A stretch of 64,000 nt of DNA from Humulus lupulus (Eukaryota; Streptophyta; Magnoliopsida; Rosales; Cannabaceae). Below, in pieces: positions 31,058-43,556 of the stretch (its first letter is position 1; each line of letters opens with the position of its first letter). The position numbers and the translations under genes are program-made. The notes below the pieces were generated by a model, which made no database searches, was not told the origin of the DNA, and saw nothing but the letters and a program-made list of their open reading frames with translations. The stretch is taken from positions 76,047,665 to 76,111,664 of the forward strand of contig NC_084794.1 in NCBI RefSeq assembly GCF_963169125.1, written 5' to 3'.

Positions 31058-34000
31058 AAGCCCAATGATTAATTAGAAACTAATTTTCTAATTAATTCAT
31101 TTAATTAAAACTAATTTTTAATAAAATAACCCTTTTTAAACATCTTTCCAATTTAGTTGAATTTATATAATTAAAAGAATCAAATTAAAATAAGTATTTA
31201 AACAAAAGATAAGATCTCAACCAACTAAAATATATTTTATTTTTATAATAAAAATAAGATAATTAACTTTTCAAATTCAAAATTTTTTATAAAGTAATTA
31301 AATAAAAGATATTAGCAAAATTATAGCGATTTGTTGGGCAACATTAAATGTTGCCCTAGGTTAGGGCTGGGGACAAGGGCAAGCCCCCAAGGGGCTCGGC
31401 TGGGTTCGGTGCATGCAGGCAAGGGCTCAGCAGCAGTTGGGGTCCGCGGGTAGCAGGGGTGAGGAGCATAGGCACGGGCCTGATGCGATGGGCGCTGGTG
31501 CCCTGGGCATTGGGCAATGGCATGCTAGGTCCATAAGTGTAGGGGCGCTGGTTGGAGTGTGCAGGTGGTTCAGGCCTTTTCTCCTCTTGTGGAACCAAGA
31601 ATTTTACAACCAGATTTCAAGAATAAAATTAAAAAATATTCCTATGCCCCATATGGCTAACACTTGATCTAAGAAAACATTAAAAACAATTCCTAACCCA
31701 ATAGTACCATATTATTAACGATCCATCATTCAACCATACATTCAAAAAAAATATAACCATTCATTCAATATACATATCAATATACACACTCCAGAGATTT
31801 GTTAAGTTTCCTATGCTTGCAGAAAGGATGCCTGATAAGTTCTGGCTTGGAGTTCCTCTGTAGCACCAAAAACCATTCCCAACTACTTAGAAAAAATCTT
31901 ATAGTTTCAAGTCTCAAATTTGTGTGTGACATATAAGCTCAAATTTTTCTGATATAAGCTAAAATTTGGTGTTTTTCGCCATGAATTTACTTACAGACTA
32001 ATGACCAAACCATCAGGAGAGCAAGTGACCATATTCCAACTGCATGGATCAAGAACTTTTGACAATTATTTATATCCAAATCAATATGTTATGTAGTTTA
32101 ATCACAAGTTGAGACACAAATCCATCAGAAAGAAACTTTATATAAGCCTTTGTAGTGGAAACTGCAACCTATCACAAAAGAGTAATAAACAAAGAGTGAG
32201 ACTTTTTTTTTCTTTCCCTTATTAATATGCTATTCTAGAACTGAGTATCTAAATTTATAAAGTATGTGTCTACCAATTGTAGGATATTTAAAAGCACTAT
32301 GTATTATATTTAAATACAAAAAGTATCAAAATATTTAGTGTTATGCCCTGAATTCAGATAATCAAGAACAGACATAAGTTGCATCTAACAAGATATGAAA
32401 TTTAATCTTTCTCAAATTAAGAAACTGATCTCATTCAATCCCTGAGTAGCTCCAGAATGCTCAACATTACTATTTTCAGATTTATGATACCTAAAGAACT
32501 TTATCGATACATAAAGATTAATGAAAATGAAAAAAAGATTCAGCAGCATAACTCTAAAGCACAACATAAGACTTTCTTCTTTATACCTTGACAAAGGCTG
32601 ATGAAAGTCATCTTTTTGAGGTTCATCTTCTAGCTCAGTATTATGAGCCTATTAAAAAGGAAAAGGCCAAGAAGTAGTGATATTTCCACAAAAAAACAGA
32701 TAAATTTAGAGGTGAAAGGGAGAAAATTAGAGAGAAAAAACATTGGGTTACAACATACAATATACATGAGTTTTCAGCATCATTCTCCAAACTTTTAGAA
32801 CCCCAAGTTTACAAGTTTTTAATTCAAAATCACACAAAATTGTGGCTATATTCTGAATGTGTCATATTATACCAAATTAGAACCAAAATTTTAATCTATT
32901 CCACAATACAAAATCACAATTATTAGCAGTGAAAATAAATTCAGAGGTGAAAGGGAGAAAATTAGAGAGAAAAAACACTGGGTTACAACATACAATATAC
33001 ATGAGTTTCAGCATCATTCTCCAAACTTTTAGAACCCCAAGTTTACAAGTTTTTAATTCAAAATCACACAAAATTGTGGCTATATTCTGAATATGTGTCA
33101 TATTATACCAAAGTAGAACTAAAATTTTAATCTATTCCACAATACTTTAGGATAAGACGCAAGTTATATTCAAGCAAAAAACAGTGAAGCTATAACATAA
33201 GACATTCTTAAAATAAAAAGCTTTAACACATTACAGAAAGATACTCATAAATTTATGGGGGGCTTCGTATAATATTAGAAAAGTAAAACCCAATATCAAT
33301 TAATCATTGTGAACATTTCTATTATATTTAAGAAAAAAAAATGAACATGCAAGAGAAAAAGTCCCAAGGACTCATCAAACCTCTTAGTAACGACAAGATC
33401 ATTAATACATGAAAATTCTAGTCATGAACATGGTGAACATTAAAACTTCCTCAATTAAGCAAGAAATATTCAAAACAGGGAAAAACTGTAAGATAACTTC
33501 CTCAATATAGTGTTTCTAATGTGTTGTTATGCACATGGTGACTAATTTCTGCTCAAACCAGTAAAGATAAACTGTAGAAAAAGCTTATTTAAGGGCTTTC
33601 GCTTATTCTAATGATAAAAGAATTATTTCTGCAAAAAAATGTCAAAAAGAATAGAATTTCAAGAATAAACTACATCTATCAAGTGGCTTGGTTCCATTTA
33701 CAAGAAAATGATTTCTATTAAGGTTATTTGACAATGCTTAACTTGTACAAAACTAGAAGAGACTACAAGCAATATAACATCAAATCAGCCTCTATGTCTA
33801 ACAATAGAGGCTTTTAAAATATCTATCAATAAAATACATTGATTTACCATTTTCACAAGTCCATAATATTCATATAAATATAAACGCATAAATTATACAT
33901 AAATAAAACTATCAAATAGAAATATAAGTAAAAAAACTTAATAAAATATAAAAACCAAATAACTAACTAGAGACACAACAACAATTGTTAATAGCCACAA

Positions 34001-34834
34001 TGCAAATATTATTCCAATATATATATTTCAATTCACAATTAGGAAATAAAATATTAAATAGTATCTCCATCCAATAGAGTTCGACCACTAGGAGGCAATA
34101 CAACAAGAAAAATAAGCCCATAAAGGGAGATGAAAGAATTTAAAATACAGAAGAGAAAAAAACACAGATAACTCTATGGAGATTTAAAGAGTGTCTCTAT
34201 GCAATACAATTCCTCATAGTTGCCATTAATAGTGGAAAAAAAACAAAGTATTGTAGGATTCAATCACATTGTAATCAGAGTGATCAAAGAAGTACCTTAC
34301 AAAAGGATTTAACTATTCCATTAAACATGTATAGCATCAACAAGAAAAGCCACAAGTAAATCAATCAAATTCAAGGCCTCCAAAGACTCAACTACTTGAT
34401 CATTTGGAAACAAAAGAAATACCTTATCACAATTCATAGTGGAAAGCATTAAAAAATTAATGGTGTAGAAACTAAATCATGGGTCTCAACAAAGTTTACA
34501 CACTTGGGTAATTGAACTAGGCCCCCTTTCTTTCTTTTTAATAAAACAAAAAATAATTCTCACTTGATTTATTCTATTATTATTTTGTTATATGTTTTGG
34601 TAAATGTCTAATATTGGGGTTTTCTTTCTTCTGGTGTTAGATTTGGTCTTGGTATCAAAATATTTAATTATGAATTAAATCCATAAATGATACTCAGTAG
34701 AAAAGACGTGTTGCTACTCTTTGCATAAAGTCACTCACCAAATGACAGCCTAACATCACCAAGGAAGTAGAAAAAAGCTGGTTTAATGACATAACATATA
34801 TATGTATGCATATCAACCTAATATTCTATGAAAT
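31058..34834. other. AT-rich sequence with a GC-rich island, no gene recognised
   Basis: 31058-31345 is very AT-rich. 31356-31600 is an abrupt GC-rich island (GGGCTCGGCTGGGTTCGG and similar) with no domain in any frame; it may be part of a transposon LTR. The rest is AT-rich. A 62-base block at 32587-32648 (minus) is bordered by AG and GTATAA and open in one frame, an exon-like but unproven pattern. I see no complete gene. Confidence 0.4.
32699..33146. repeat. Tandem duplication, 235-bp period
   Basis: 32699-32908 and 32934-33146 are nearly identical (both contain GAGGTGAAAGGGAGAAAATT and GGGTTACAACATACAATATA). The second copy has TATGTGTCAT where the first has TGTGTCAT. This is a simple local duplication with about 25 bases of non-repeated sequence between copies. 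Confidence 0.85.
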
Positions 34835-35024
34835 AGCGACTAAAATTTTCTCTCTATTACCGAGCAATAGCGAGGATTTTAAATGTCCTCTCTATAGTTC
34901 AACAATAGAAACAAAGTATTAGCGAGGAAGTTTAACGACAATTTCGTTATCTCTATTCGATATTGCGAGGATTTAGAAAGCTTTAGCGACAAATTCGTCT
35001 CTAAAACCCAATTTTGTTATAGTG
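34835..35024 (-). mobile_element. CACTA-like terminal and subterminal region
   Basis: The minus strand starts CACTATAACAAAAT (35024 leftward). It is followed by short subterminal repeats of the type GCGACAAATTCG and TTAGCGAGGA in both orientations. This is typical of one end of a CACTA (En/Spm) element. I could not find the opposite end with confidence, so size and autonomy are unknown. Confidence 0.45.
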
Positions 35025-36540
35025 CCAACACAAAATGATATGTTGGTTTCTTTAAGAAGATTAAGGACCCTAAGAAAGGAAGCAACTCAGGCAAAGTTGC
35101 TTGCAATACAACTGAAAAGGACCTCAAAGTCTATACAAAAAGATTATTACACCATTTAAAAGTGTGTGTTTTTAACAATCTAATTAATGTACCAATCATC
35201 AAACAAACCAAGCAAACACAATTCAATTATAAAATAGTAATACTAGATAAGTCTATATAAAATCAAACACCATTTCCCCTAGACTAGAAATTAACCATCT
35301 ACCAATATCAATTCAACTAATTCAAAAAACATGCATGTTTTCTTCCTTATCTCATTGCAACACACAAATTTCTAAGATCCTACTTCACTAAGACACACAA
35401 GTTCTCAACCTTCTGTTATCACCGCAGCACACAACAATAATCTCATAACCTACTGCACTATGGATGAATATTTAAGATATTCAAACTCATCTAACATTAG
35501 CATAATATTAAAACAAAGGTAAAAGGCATACCACTTGCAAAATGCAGACAAAAATAAGAGTCCCCCGTGAAAGATTGCTTGCACACAAAGTATCTTGCCT
35601 CTTCTCTTGGAGGCAGCCATCCAGAAAAGTTTTAACTATATTACAAATAGAATAAAAATACAGAGATAGAGCCATATATTAGCAATATAACAGCATCAAA
35701 CACAAATCTCATTATTTATGATCAAAACCCATACAATCAATATTATAAATTTTCACATGAATAAAAACCTGATAAATTTAGATTCTAGAATATGCATAAA
35801 TCAAATCTGTAAAATCCAAATTTCATACACAAAAGCCAACAAAAGGACTAAAGAAAAGGTCATCTAAATCCATATTCTCAAATCACAAACATTAAGTATT
35901 AAGCACCATATTCTCACTCTTACAACATCTCTAAATTTTATCTTTGTATTCTCTCAATTAGAAATAATTCCAACACAAAAAATTATATATGTATTGACTA
36001 TATTCAAAATGTTTTCTTGATATAAGTTGAGTAGAGACAAAGAACACACATGGAGAAATAATTTGGATCATTTTAAGCACCAAATAGACCTATATTAAAA
36101 AAAATTCAAATTTATATTAGTTATAACATACTGTGTGTCTTGTAGATACCTAAATCTATAAAATAATACTTTATATTGTAATATAGAATATCGGTTTAGC
36201 TTCTTGACCATTCTACTGATAGAGAAAAGTAGGTACAAATTCATTAAAAAGTGAAAAACACCTAAAACAAAACAAAACTATTTTCTATTAACAACACATT
36301 AGTTCATAAGAATATAGTGTCATGAGTTATCTAATTAGCTGTCATAAAATCATATTTAATTTCATTTATCTTATCTATATATAATATTCACATTTTGACA
36401 AACAGAGAATATAACCATCTTTCTTAACATTTCTTTATGTACATAGAAAAAAAAAAAAAGGATGGCAAGCACCTATCATTTATCTTTGTATAATATGCAC
36501 TATATATATACAGAAATTTGGTTATTAATCAATAATATGT
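35025..36540. other. AT-rich sequence, nothing recognised
   Basis: Low-complexity AT-rich DNA. An exon-like minus-strand block near 35530-35630 ends in a GTATGC donor-like site but has no coding motif that I know. Confidence 0.35.
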
Positions 36541-37345
36541 AAATGGAAGTTTGACTTACCTGATTGTGAAATAGGGGATCGAAGAACCAGATCAACAACA
36601 AGGGGAGAAACCAAGACTTATACCCACTGATAATACCCCAAAACCAAAACAAAAATCAATACAAGTTTTACTTAACAAACTAAAACATTAAATATCAAAA
36701 TCAAAGTTAAAAAAAAATCAAAATGCCTTACCTCTTGAGCTACTCCGAGAGAGGCTTCAGTGAGGTGAAATTTGAGAGAGGTGAGGGAAAGAGGGGAGCA
36801 TGAGAAAGAGAGGCCCTGTGAGTGTTTAAATTAGCTAGCATACAACCTCTCTAGTTTTAATTTTCGTTGTTATCTCAATTAGAAACAAATATATATATAT
36901 AATCAATATTCAAAACACTTTCTTGATATTAATTTGAAATCTGAAAAAGAAAAAAAAAACTATAGAAGAAACTAACAAATTCGTGAGTAATTGGGTTACC
37001 TGGGTCTTGGTTTAGCTGCTCCGTGCTCGTGTGTGCTCCAACAGCTCAACGGGAAAGAGTGAAGAGAGACTAAACGTGGTGTTGTTCAGTTAGACTTTAG
37101 AGTATCGGGGCTTGAGGAAGAGAGAGTTGATATACTCTGTTAGAGAGAGAGCTTTAGCTAGGCGTGGTCATGGCGTGAAGGAGAGAGTCGATAGACTCGG
37201 TGAGAGAGAGCGTGATGGAGAATGGAGAGGGAACTGATAAAATGAAGGCGAGAGAGAGAGGATGAGGCGTGATTAGGGTGATGGAGTTCAGAAATTAGAT
37301 GGGCTGAATCCGAATGAGAGAGAGAGAGAGAGGAAACCCCCAAAT
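36541..37345 (-). other. CT-rich leader-like region with several splice-donor-like sites
   Basis: On the minus strand this region is rich in CTCTCT tracts (a GA microsatellite at 37315-37332 on the plus strand). It has donor-like sites AG/GTAACC near 37001, AG/GTAAGG near 36731 and AG/GTAAGT near 36558. That pattern resembles alternative first exons of a plant transcript running leftward, coding or not. No conserved protein is visible. It could also be the 5' part of a CACTA-type gene, given the terminus at 37498. Confidence 0.3.
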
Positions 37346-37485
37346 GATATTTTTCATTTTCATTTGGCGCTAAGTATTTTCACTTGCCACCTCTTTGGGT
37401 AAAATTTCAGCTTGTTTTTTTTTTATTAGGATATATTTATAACACTTCTAAATATATGTAATATTTTAACGTAATATATAAGCAA

Positions 37486-37498
37486 AATTGTTGTAGTG
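37486..37498 (-). mobile_element. Possible CACTA terminus
   Basis: The minus strand reads CACTACAACAATT, the usual plant CACTA end. There is no matching partner end that I can place, so this is a weak call. Confidence 0.3.
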
Positions 37499-37889
37499 GG
37501 AGGGGATTTTCAAAATTTATTAATATCAGGCATGATCATACATATACATATACATATACATTAAATTAACACAAACAAGGAAATAAATATGATCTCTTGG
37601 AGCCTTTCGAGATTCCTTGAGTGTTTTCAGAAAATCAACGATCTTCCTATACAAGCGAAAGCTCACAACTAGTCTTCTAAGTCGTTCCTCTAACATACAG
37701 GGATGTGTGTGGGCACGTAAGATTCACTAGTTGATTTTAGCCTCTTTAGATATTCTCAGCACATGAGATCTAGAGAGGTTTGAGAAGAGAGAAGGCTTAT
37801 GGAAACTTTTAGAATTTCAGGATTAGATAAAATTCTATCGTTTCTTTTTTTAGAGAGTCTAATAACCTATGTTTAACCCAATTTGGACT
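37499..37889. other. Unassigned, retroelement-like
   Basis: No open frame with a known domain. Composition and motifs (GAGAGGTTTGAGAAGAG) resemble plant LTR sequence, but I cannot set borders. Confidence 0.3.
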
Positions 37890-37890
37890 T

Positions 37891-38577
37891 GAGGATGTGG
37901 CATATAAGAAACAGACACAAGGCATTACACTACATTAAATTTAGAGAGCTGGTCGAAGGAGTAACTGCTCGAGAGGGCTACATCAGAATGCAGAATCTTA
38001 TTCAGCAAAGTTCAAGTAACATGCTCGATAATGGAGAAGGGTTGTACCATTCCATGAAGTTGCTCGGAGTGAAAGACCTGCTCCAGGGGCAGGATCCTTT
38101 TACCCAAAGATTTGGATTTCACAAGACACCAATTAATATCCCAAGATATTTGTGTAACTGATATTTAAATTGTATTAATCTTTTGTTATTTGAATTTGTA
38201 ACTGGATGTACTGATCCCACACCTACACGTGTAAGGAATTGAGGACGTGGCATATAAGAAACAGACACAAGGCATTACACTACATTAAATTTAGAGAGCT
38301 GGTCGGAAGGAGTAATTGTTCGAGAGGGTTACATCGAAATGCAGAATCTTATTCAGCAAAGTTCAAGTAACCTGCTCGATAATGGAGAAGGGTTGTACCA
38401 TTCCATGATGTTGCTAGGAGTGTAAGACCTGCTCCAGGGGTAGGATCCTTTTACTCGAAGATCCGGATTTCAAAAGATAACAATTAATTAAATTATATTA
38501 ATCTTGTATTATTTGAATTTGTAACTGGATGTACTGATCCCACACCTACACGTGTAGGGCCTAGATTTTCCTGTAAG
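37891..38577 (+). repeat. 350-bp direct duplication upstream of LTR promoter
   Basis: Two diverged tandem copies with a period of 350 bp. Promoter-upstream repeats in U3 are common in LTR retrotransposons and can act as enhancers; that role is inference here. Confidence 0.75.
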
Positions 38578-38601
38578 GGTCCATAGCCCACTAAGACTCT
38601 T

Positions 38602-38609
38602 TATAAATA
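38602..38609 (+). promoter_or_regulatory. TATA box in LTR of element D
   Basis: TATAAATA followed by TGGAG, about 330 bases before the LTR end. Confidence 0.5.
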
Positions 38610-38931
38610 TGGAGTTTATTCAATCATTAACCCCAAGTGAAAATTACAGGAGAAGAGACTAGAGATTTCTTTTGTACGCACTTTACATACAAAACCCTTC
38701 GAATTGTATTCTTTTGCCAGCTTAAGAAACCCAGTTGAACTTTGTTTCTTCTTTATCTTGAGTTTGAGACATCTTTGATTGATAAAAGTGAAAGTGGACG
38801 TAAGTCATTACCAATTCTTGGGGCTAAGCCACTATAAAATTCTTTGTGTCGCTTACGTGATTTGAATTCGTTTAATTCTTATTCCATCTTATAAATTAAC
38901 TTAGTGTCGTTGACCAAAACGTTACTCAACA

Positions 38932-38952
38932 TTTTGGTGCTTTCATTGAAAG
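38932..38952 (+). promoter_or_regulatory. Primer-binding-site region of element D
   Basis: TTTTGGTGCTTTCATTGAA follows the LTR end, the same core as in A and B. The gag ATG is 41 bases further on. Confidence 0.6.
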
Positions 38953-39023
38953 TTGAACTCAAGATTCTATTTTAATATATCCATATGAAGCAATGGAAAT
39001 CACTACTAGAAGCCAGAGTCAAG

Positions 39024-41357
39024 TGTAACACCCTGGCTACCCCAGAACAGTTACGGTGAACGGTGGACTGGAAATTTGACTCACTACCTGAGTCCTTTGG
39101 TCAAAAACGTGCTCTAACTGTAATTAAAAGGTTAAGGCATAAAATCAATAAAAAGGAAATGGAGATTTTCATTACAAACTGATCTGTAGAGCTAAACAAA
39201 ACATTTACAAGTGGTTCTCAGTACAAAATGGTCATTATAGTTTTAAATTTACAATCCCGCCGACCTAAGCAGCAAAAATAGGGTAAACCCCCTAGTTTCT
39301 CTGAGAACACCTTGGCCGTGGTGGTCAAGCGGCCGCATATGTACACATCACCACATCAGCTCTCCACTCAAGGCTAGGTGAGCTTTTCTTTCCCTTTACC
39401 TGCACCACATAGCACCCATGAGCCAAAGCCCAGCAAGAAAACATAATACTTTTCATAAACAATATCAAATGATTATTATTATAATCACACTGTACATAAA
39501 ACTTTCGAACCAATGAGTGAACATCACATGGTTTAAGAGGGAGAGTGGCTGCTAGGTAAGCCACTAGCCTCCAAGTGCTTATTTCATTCATCGACCCTCG
39601 GGGTCGGTCTGGAATTAATGCTCTTTGAGCCATTCAATGCTGATGGTCGATTAGATCTAATCTCTGTTGGCTTGCGTGATCCACGCTAAGGCCGTTCTGA
39701 CTAATGAGTCAGCGCTACATGACCAGTGTCCAGTATCACTGCCGAACCTAACTAATAAGTCACAGCTTCACAGTTAACACTAACACCTTTGCCAATTCTG
39801 ACTGATGAGTCAATGCAACGTGACCAGTGCCCAGAACCACTGCCGAACCTGACTAATGAGTCATAAATTCACAGTTGATACTAGCACCTTTGCCAAACCT
39901 GACTAATAAGTCAGTACCTTGCACAAGTGAGCAACATATGCCCAACATTCTATATTCAATCCATGTCCATATTACACAACCAACATGCCTCACGAGTATC
40001 CATGCATGTCACACTTGGGGTGTAGTTTTCTTACCTCTGGTTCGAGCTAAAATGAATAAAAGAATGACCCTGAGAACGATCGCCCTTTTGGTTCTTTAGC
40101 AGTTACCTGGTCATAACCAATTATGGGATTCCATCAATAAAATGAATAATAAAAGGTTCCCAAACCAAAACCTAACCTCCGGGACATCAAACACTACTCA
40201 ACTGGGTAGTAGGTTCAACCCCGGGGCCTTAGACTTGCATCCCCGAGCCAAAAAGCCATTTCTGGCCAAAAAGCCACTAAGGGCCGCAACCCGCCCCTCA
40301 AACAGAGGCACCCAAACTCAGCTTTCCCCAAGGGTCGCGGCTCTCCCTGGCCATGCCGCGGCACAACCTCTAGTTCAGCCAAAACCCCTGTTTTTCTTCC
40401 CTTGCGTTTTCTCTTGAACCAACCCTTCAAACCCAATTAAAACACCAACCTAACACCCAATTAAACCTCTAAACATCACCCATAACTCTCCCCAATCATA
40501 AACCAAGTAAAACACCACATAAACTTCCCTTGATTCCAACTTTCCACACAAAAATCTCGAGCTGAAATCTTAAAACGAAAACAGAGAATACATGGTAACT
40601 AATGGCTAAAAGCTTACCTCAAGTTAAGGTTATGGTGCTCTTCCACAGTGGAACACTCTCCCAAAGTACCAAGGCCTAGCTCCCAAGCTCAAATCCTCAA
40701 CAAGATCACAAAAACTCACAAGGAAAATGAAGGAAGGAGAAGGTACGGGAAGGAGAAGAGGGAAACTCTGTTTTTGGTTCTGTTTATTCTACAGCCTCCA
40801 ACATTATATATATCCAAGCCAAAAGACTAAAATACCCCTAGGTCTTTTAAAGCTTCTAAAACCACCTCAAGGGTAATTTTGGCATTTTCCACCTACACCG
40901 TTAATGATAATTAACGCTTCCCAATTCCCACTAATCTCAATATACCCAAACACCAATAATCCACATCTCGTTACCCTTTAATGCCCGGTAACGCTCTAAT
41001 CATTAAAACACCCTGAGACTCACCCCGAGCCCCGAGCTTAAGCCTGTTATGACCAAACCGTTAATTAACATTCCTTGTTCGTCTCATGTCAAATGGCTCG
41101 AACAAACCCACATCATAATGTGGTCTCAAGATATATCACCAACATGCGTACAAATAATCAATTTACCCTCAATGGGCCTAATTACCATCACACCCCTGTA
41201 ATAAGAAATATGGACTCACATGCATGCATTTCACATCATATCATAATATAATCAACATATACATGCATTTATCAATTAATAACATAATTAAGCAAGTATG
41301 GCCCTCATGGCCTACTGTTCACGCCGTTAAATACATCGAAGAATTCGGAGCATTACA
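39024..41357 (-). mobile_element. Solo LTR of the long chromovirus family, copy L3
   Basis: On the plus strand it starts TGTAACACCCTGG and ends GGAGCATTACA. Flanks share CAAG (39020-39023 and 41358-41361), a 4-bp match where 5 is usual, so one base may be lost. Removing it rejoins D's gag in frame. Interior matches L1 and L6. It contains a two-unit repeat of about 101 bp at 39721-39920. Confidence 0.85.
39721..39920. repeat. 101-bp tandem pair inside L3
   Basis: Units begin at 39721 and 39822 (GACCAGTG, then CACTGCCGAACCT, TTCACAGTT and CACCTTTGCCAA). Each carries TGACTNATNAGTCA-type palindromes. L4 has the same repeat at 44502. Confidence 0.8.
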
Positions 41358-41571
41358 CAAGAGCCACAATGGGGGAACCCAAACACTGCCCATCCTGATC
41401 GCCCCTCGGGCAGTCAGATCCCTCATTTGCACCCTGCTCATCAATTTCCTCCTCTTGGAAGCCTGCCTCCACCAGCCACGGCCGGGCAAGATGAGGCCCA
41501 TGTGGAGTTAGGAGAAGACTTGCACCCCAACCTTGAACAGCTGATAGGGGTCGTGGGGCAGATGCATGTGC

Positions 41572-42886
41572 TGTGCAAATTTTTAACTACAAAAGTGCAC
41601 GCAATCATAACAAGTAATAAAGTGATAAATCAAGTATCGTTCCCACGAAGACTATTCTTAACTACCAAAAATTAATCTTTAATTCTAATTGATTCGACAA
41701 ATAATGAATTCAGAATTTATAAAACTAAAGGAATAAAACAATAAAATAGAATAATAGAGAGCTAAATACAAAATATTAATTCAATGGAATAAGAATTAGG
41801 GTTATTAACTTCATCAACTATCCACCCAATGCTTTCTAATGTGAATTTAAGAATTCATATCTCTATTGTGATATATTACAATTGTAAATTATATTCTTAC
41901 TAGGACTTATAGTTATCTACAATAAGCAATCTCTTCCATCTCTGTGGTAAGCTAACATAGTGCAGGCATTAAACACGTAATCCCTAAGCTACACAAATCA
42001 TATAGGTACTCTCGTCCAATATAAATCTATGATTATTTGACTATAGCATATTTATCCTTCACTTCTTAGATCTCAGGTTAAAATCATATAAATATGTAAA
42101 TGGTGATCAAGCATTCACAAAGCATTAAACATAATTCAAACAATTCACAATATTGATAAGAAATTCATAAAAACAACATTAGATTATCATAAGGTTTCAA
42201 GAGAATCCATTAACACCATAAATAAGAAAATTAGTTCATGCTAAACATAATCAAATTCATCAAACTAAATATAAACATCATTACAAGATAAAGTAAAAGA
42301 AGAAAAGAAAAAGAATGATAGAACTAGTTGATCTCCAAGCTTTTTTCTCCATAGAGTGTTCCTTGAGTCTCTCCTTAGGGTTCCCCCTTTCAGAAATTGT
42401 CATAATGTTGCTTAAATAGTAGTTTGTGCTTTGAACATGAAATTCCACTTTTGGCCCTACTTAAAATGCTCTAATCTGCACATTGACCGCCTCAGGCGTC
42501 GTGGCCCCATAAGTTTGCGCCGTGCCCTGTGTCCATGATTCATAATCGTCTCGTCTCTGAGTTAACCAGCGTCCCAGCTCAAATGCTTCAATCAATAGCG
42601 TCGCAACTCTCAAAGGTAGTGTCGCAGCCCTCAACTTCTTAGGATTCGGCGTCTCTGTCTAATTGCAGTGCCGTGGCTCTAATACTCAGAACCGCGGCTT
42701 AAATGCCTTTGTTTCAACAAATCATATCTTTTCAAAGCCAAACACAATTATTTATCAATTTTTCCATAAATCTTGAAATATTATCAAACACGGGAAACAA
42801 AAACGACATACTACACAAACATAACTAAATAAGCTAAAAAATTCCCTAAAACAACTCTCTAAAACACTATAAAAACTACTCTATCA
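41572..42886 (-). mobile_element. Probable solo LTR of a different family inside D gag
   Basis: An AT-rich 1.3 kb block interrupts D's gag. In the minus sense it would start TGATAGAGTAG and end AAATTTGCACA (TG..CA). No clear 5-bp target duplication is visible at these borders, and they may be off by a few bases. It has no domain. A short GC-rich stretch at 42485-42680 contains GTCGCAGC- and CCGTGGC-type motifs. Confidence 0.45.
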
Positions 42887-43310
42887 GTAGGAGCAATTGG
42901 TTGTCATGCTTGAAAATGAGGCAGCAGCTCAAGAGGCTATATCTGAAGCCCTCAACAAACAAAGACAAGATTTTCAAGCATGGTTGGATCAAAGAAAGAG
43001 AGCCTTTGAAGCTCTCCAAGAAGAAGCTGACCGTTGCAATGCTGAGGCGGCAAAGTTGCTAGAGGTCGTCTTGTCATAGAATCAAGTAGTGAGATCCTAA
43101 CCAGTGAACACTCACCTTGAGAACATTGGTTAGGCAAAACTTGAAACCTCACGACCAGCTAGTCGAGCTATAGAACCAGCCCAACCATCATGATCTCGTG
43201 ATCAAGGGGTCCTTCCTAGACTTGCTAGGAGCCATCAATCCCATAGGGGAGCTCAACCAAGAATGCAGTGATCGCTCCACCCTCCTAGACCTACTACAAA
43301 TGATCATCTA

Positions 43311-43556
43311 TTATGATATGCATTAAATGTTTATGAAAAACGAAAAGTTTATAAAGATAATCAATTAATATCGGTCATGTTATATATAATCACTATTATA
43401 TACAACACTTTTACTAAGATGTCTATCCACATCATTAGTTCGAATCTAAACTATTCGCATCCCATAAGCTTAGTAAACCGTACTAGCAACCATTTATTAA
43501 AGATTATGTACTTTAATACGTTGTTGACTATTTTATTCATTATATATGATATTAAT
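43311..43556. other. AT-rich flank, nothing recognised
   Basis: Short AT-rich stretch between the end of D gag and the next solo LTR. It continues after that LTR at 46278. Confidence 0.4.

Larger units (their letters stand above)
37890..38931 (+). repeat. 5' LTR of element D with internal duplication
   Basis: The right end CTCAACA is followed by the primer site. The left edge is uncertain; TGAGGATGTGG at 37890 is the best guess. A TATAAATA lies at 38602-38609. Units 37891-38240 and 38241-38577 are diverged direct repeats upstream of the promoter, both containing GTGGCATATAAGAAACAGAC and GGATGTACTGATCCCACACC. The 92-codon open frame at 37883-38161 lies in this repeat and has no domain. Confidence 0.6.
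37890..43310 (+). mobile_element. Tat-like gypsy element D, 5' end only
   Basis: 5' LTR (ending CTCAACA at 38931), primer site and gag on the plus strand. No pol follows, so the rest was deleted. Gag is split by two LTR insertions (39024-41357 and about 41572-42886). The primer-site bases match A and B. Confidence 0.65.
38993..43310 (+). pseudogene. Gag N-terminal part of element D, split by two insertions
   Basis: It starts at ATG 38993 (MEITTRSQSQ) and is interrupted at 39023. It resumes at 41362 (EPQWGNPNTAHPDRPSGSQ, a Pro-rich part, then LEQLIGVVGQMHVL), is interrupted again near 41572, and resumes about 42887 (EQLVVMLENEAAAQEAISEA, then RQDFQAWLDQRKRAFEALQE, a charged helix) to a stop at 43077-43079. 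Broken gag-like text rich in Arg and Pro continues to about 43310. The N-terminal layout resembles A's gag start. No pol follows. It is a fragment with no function expected. Confidence 0.6.

Noticed and set aside
37158..37343. Ser/His/Leu-rich minus-strand open frame over GA repeat
   Set aside because: Product of microsatellite composition; more likely an untranslated leader.
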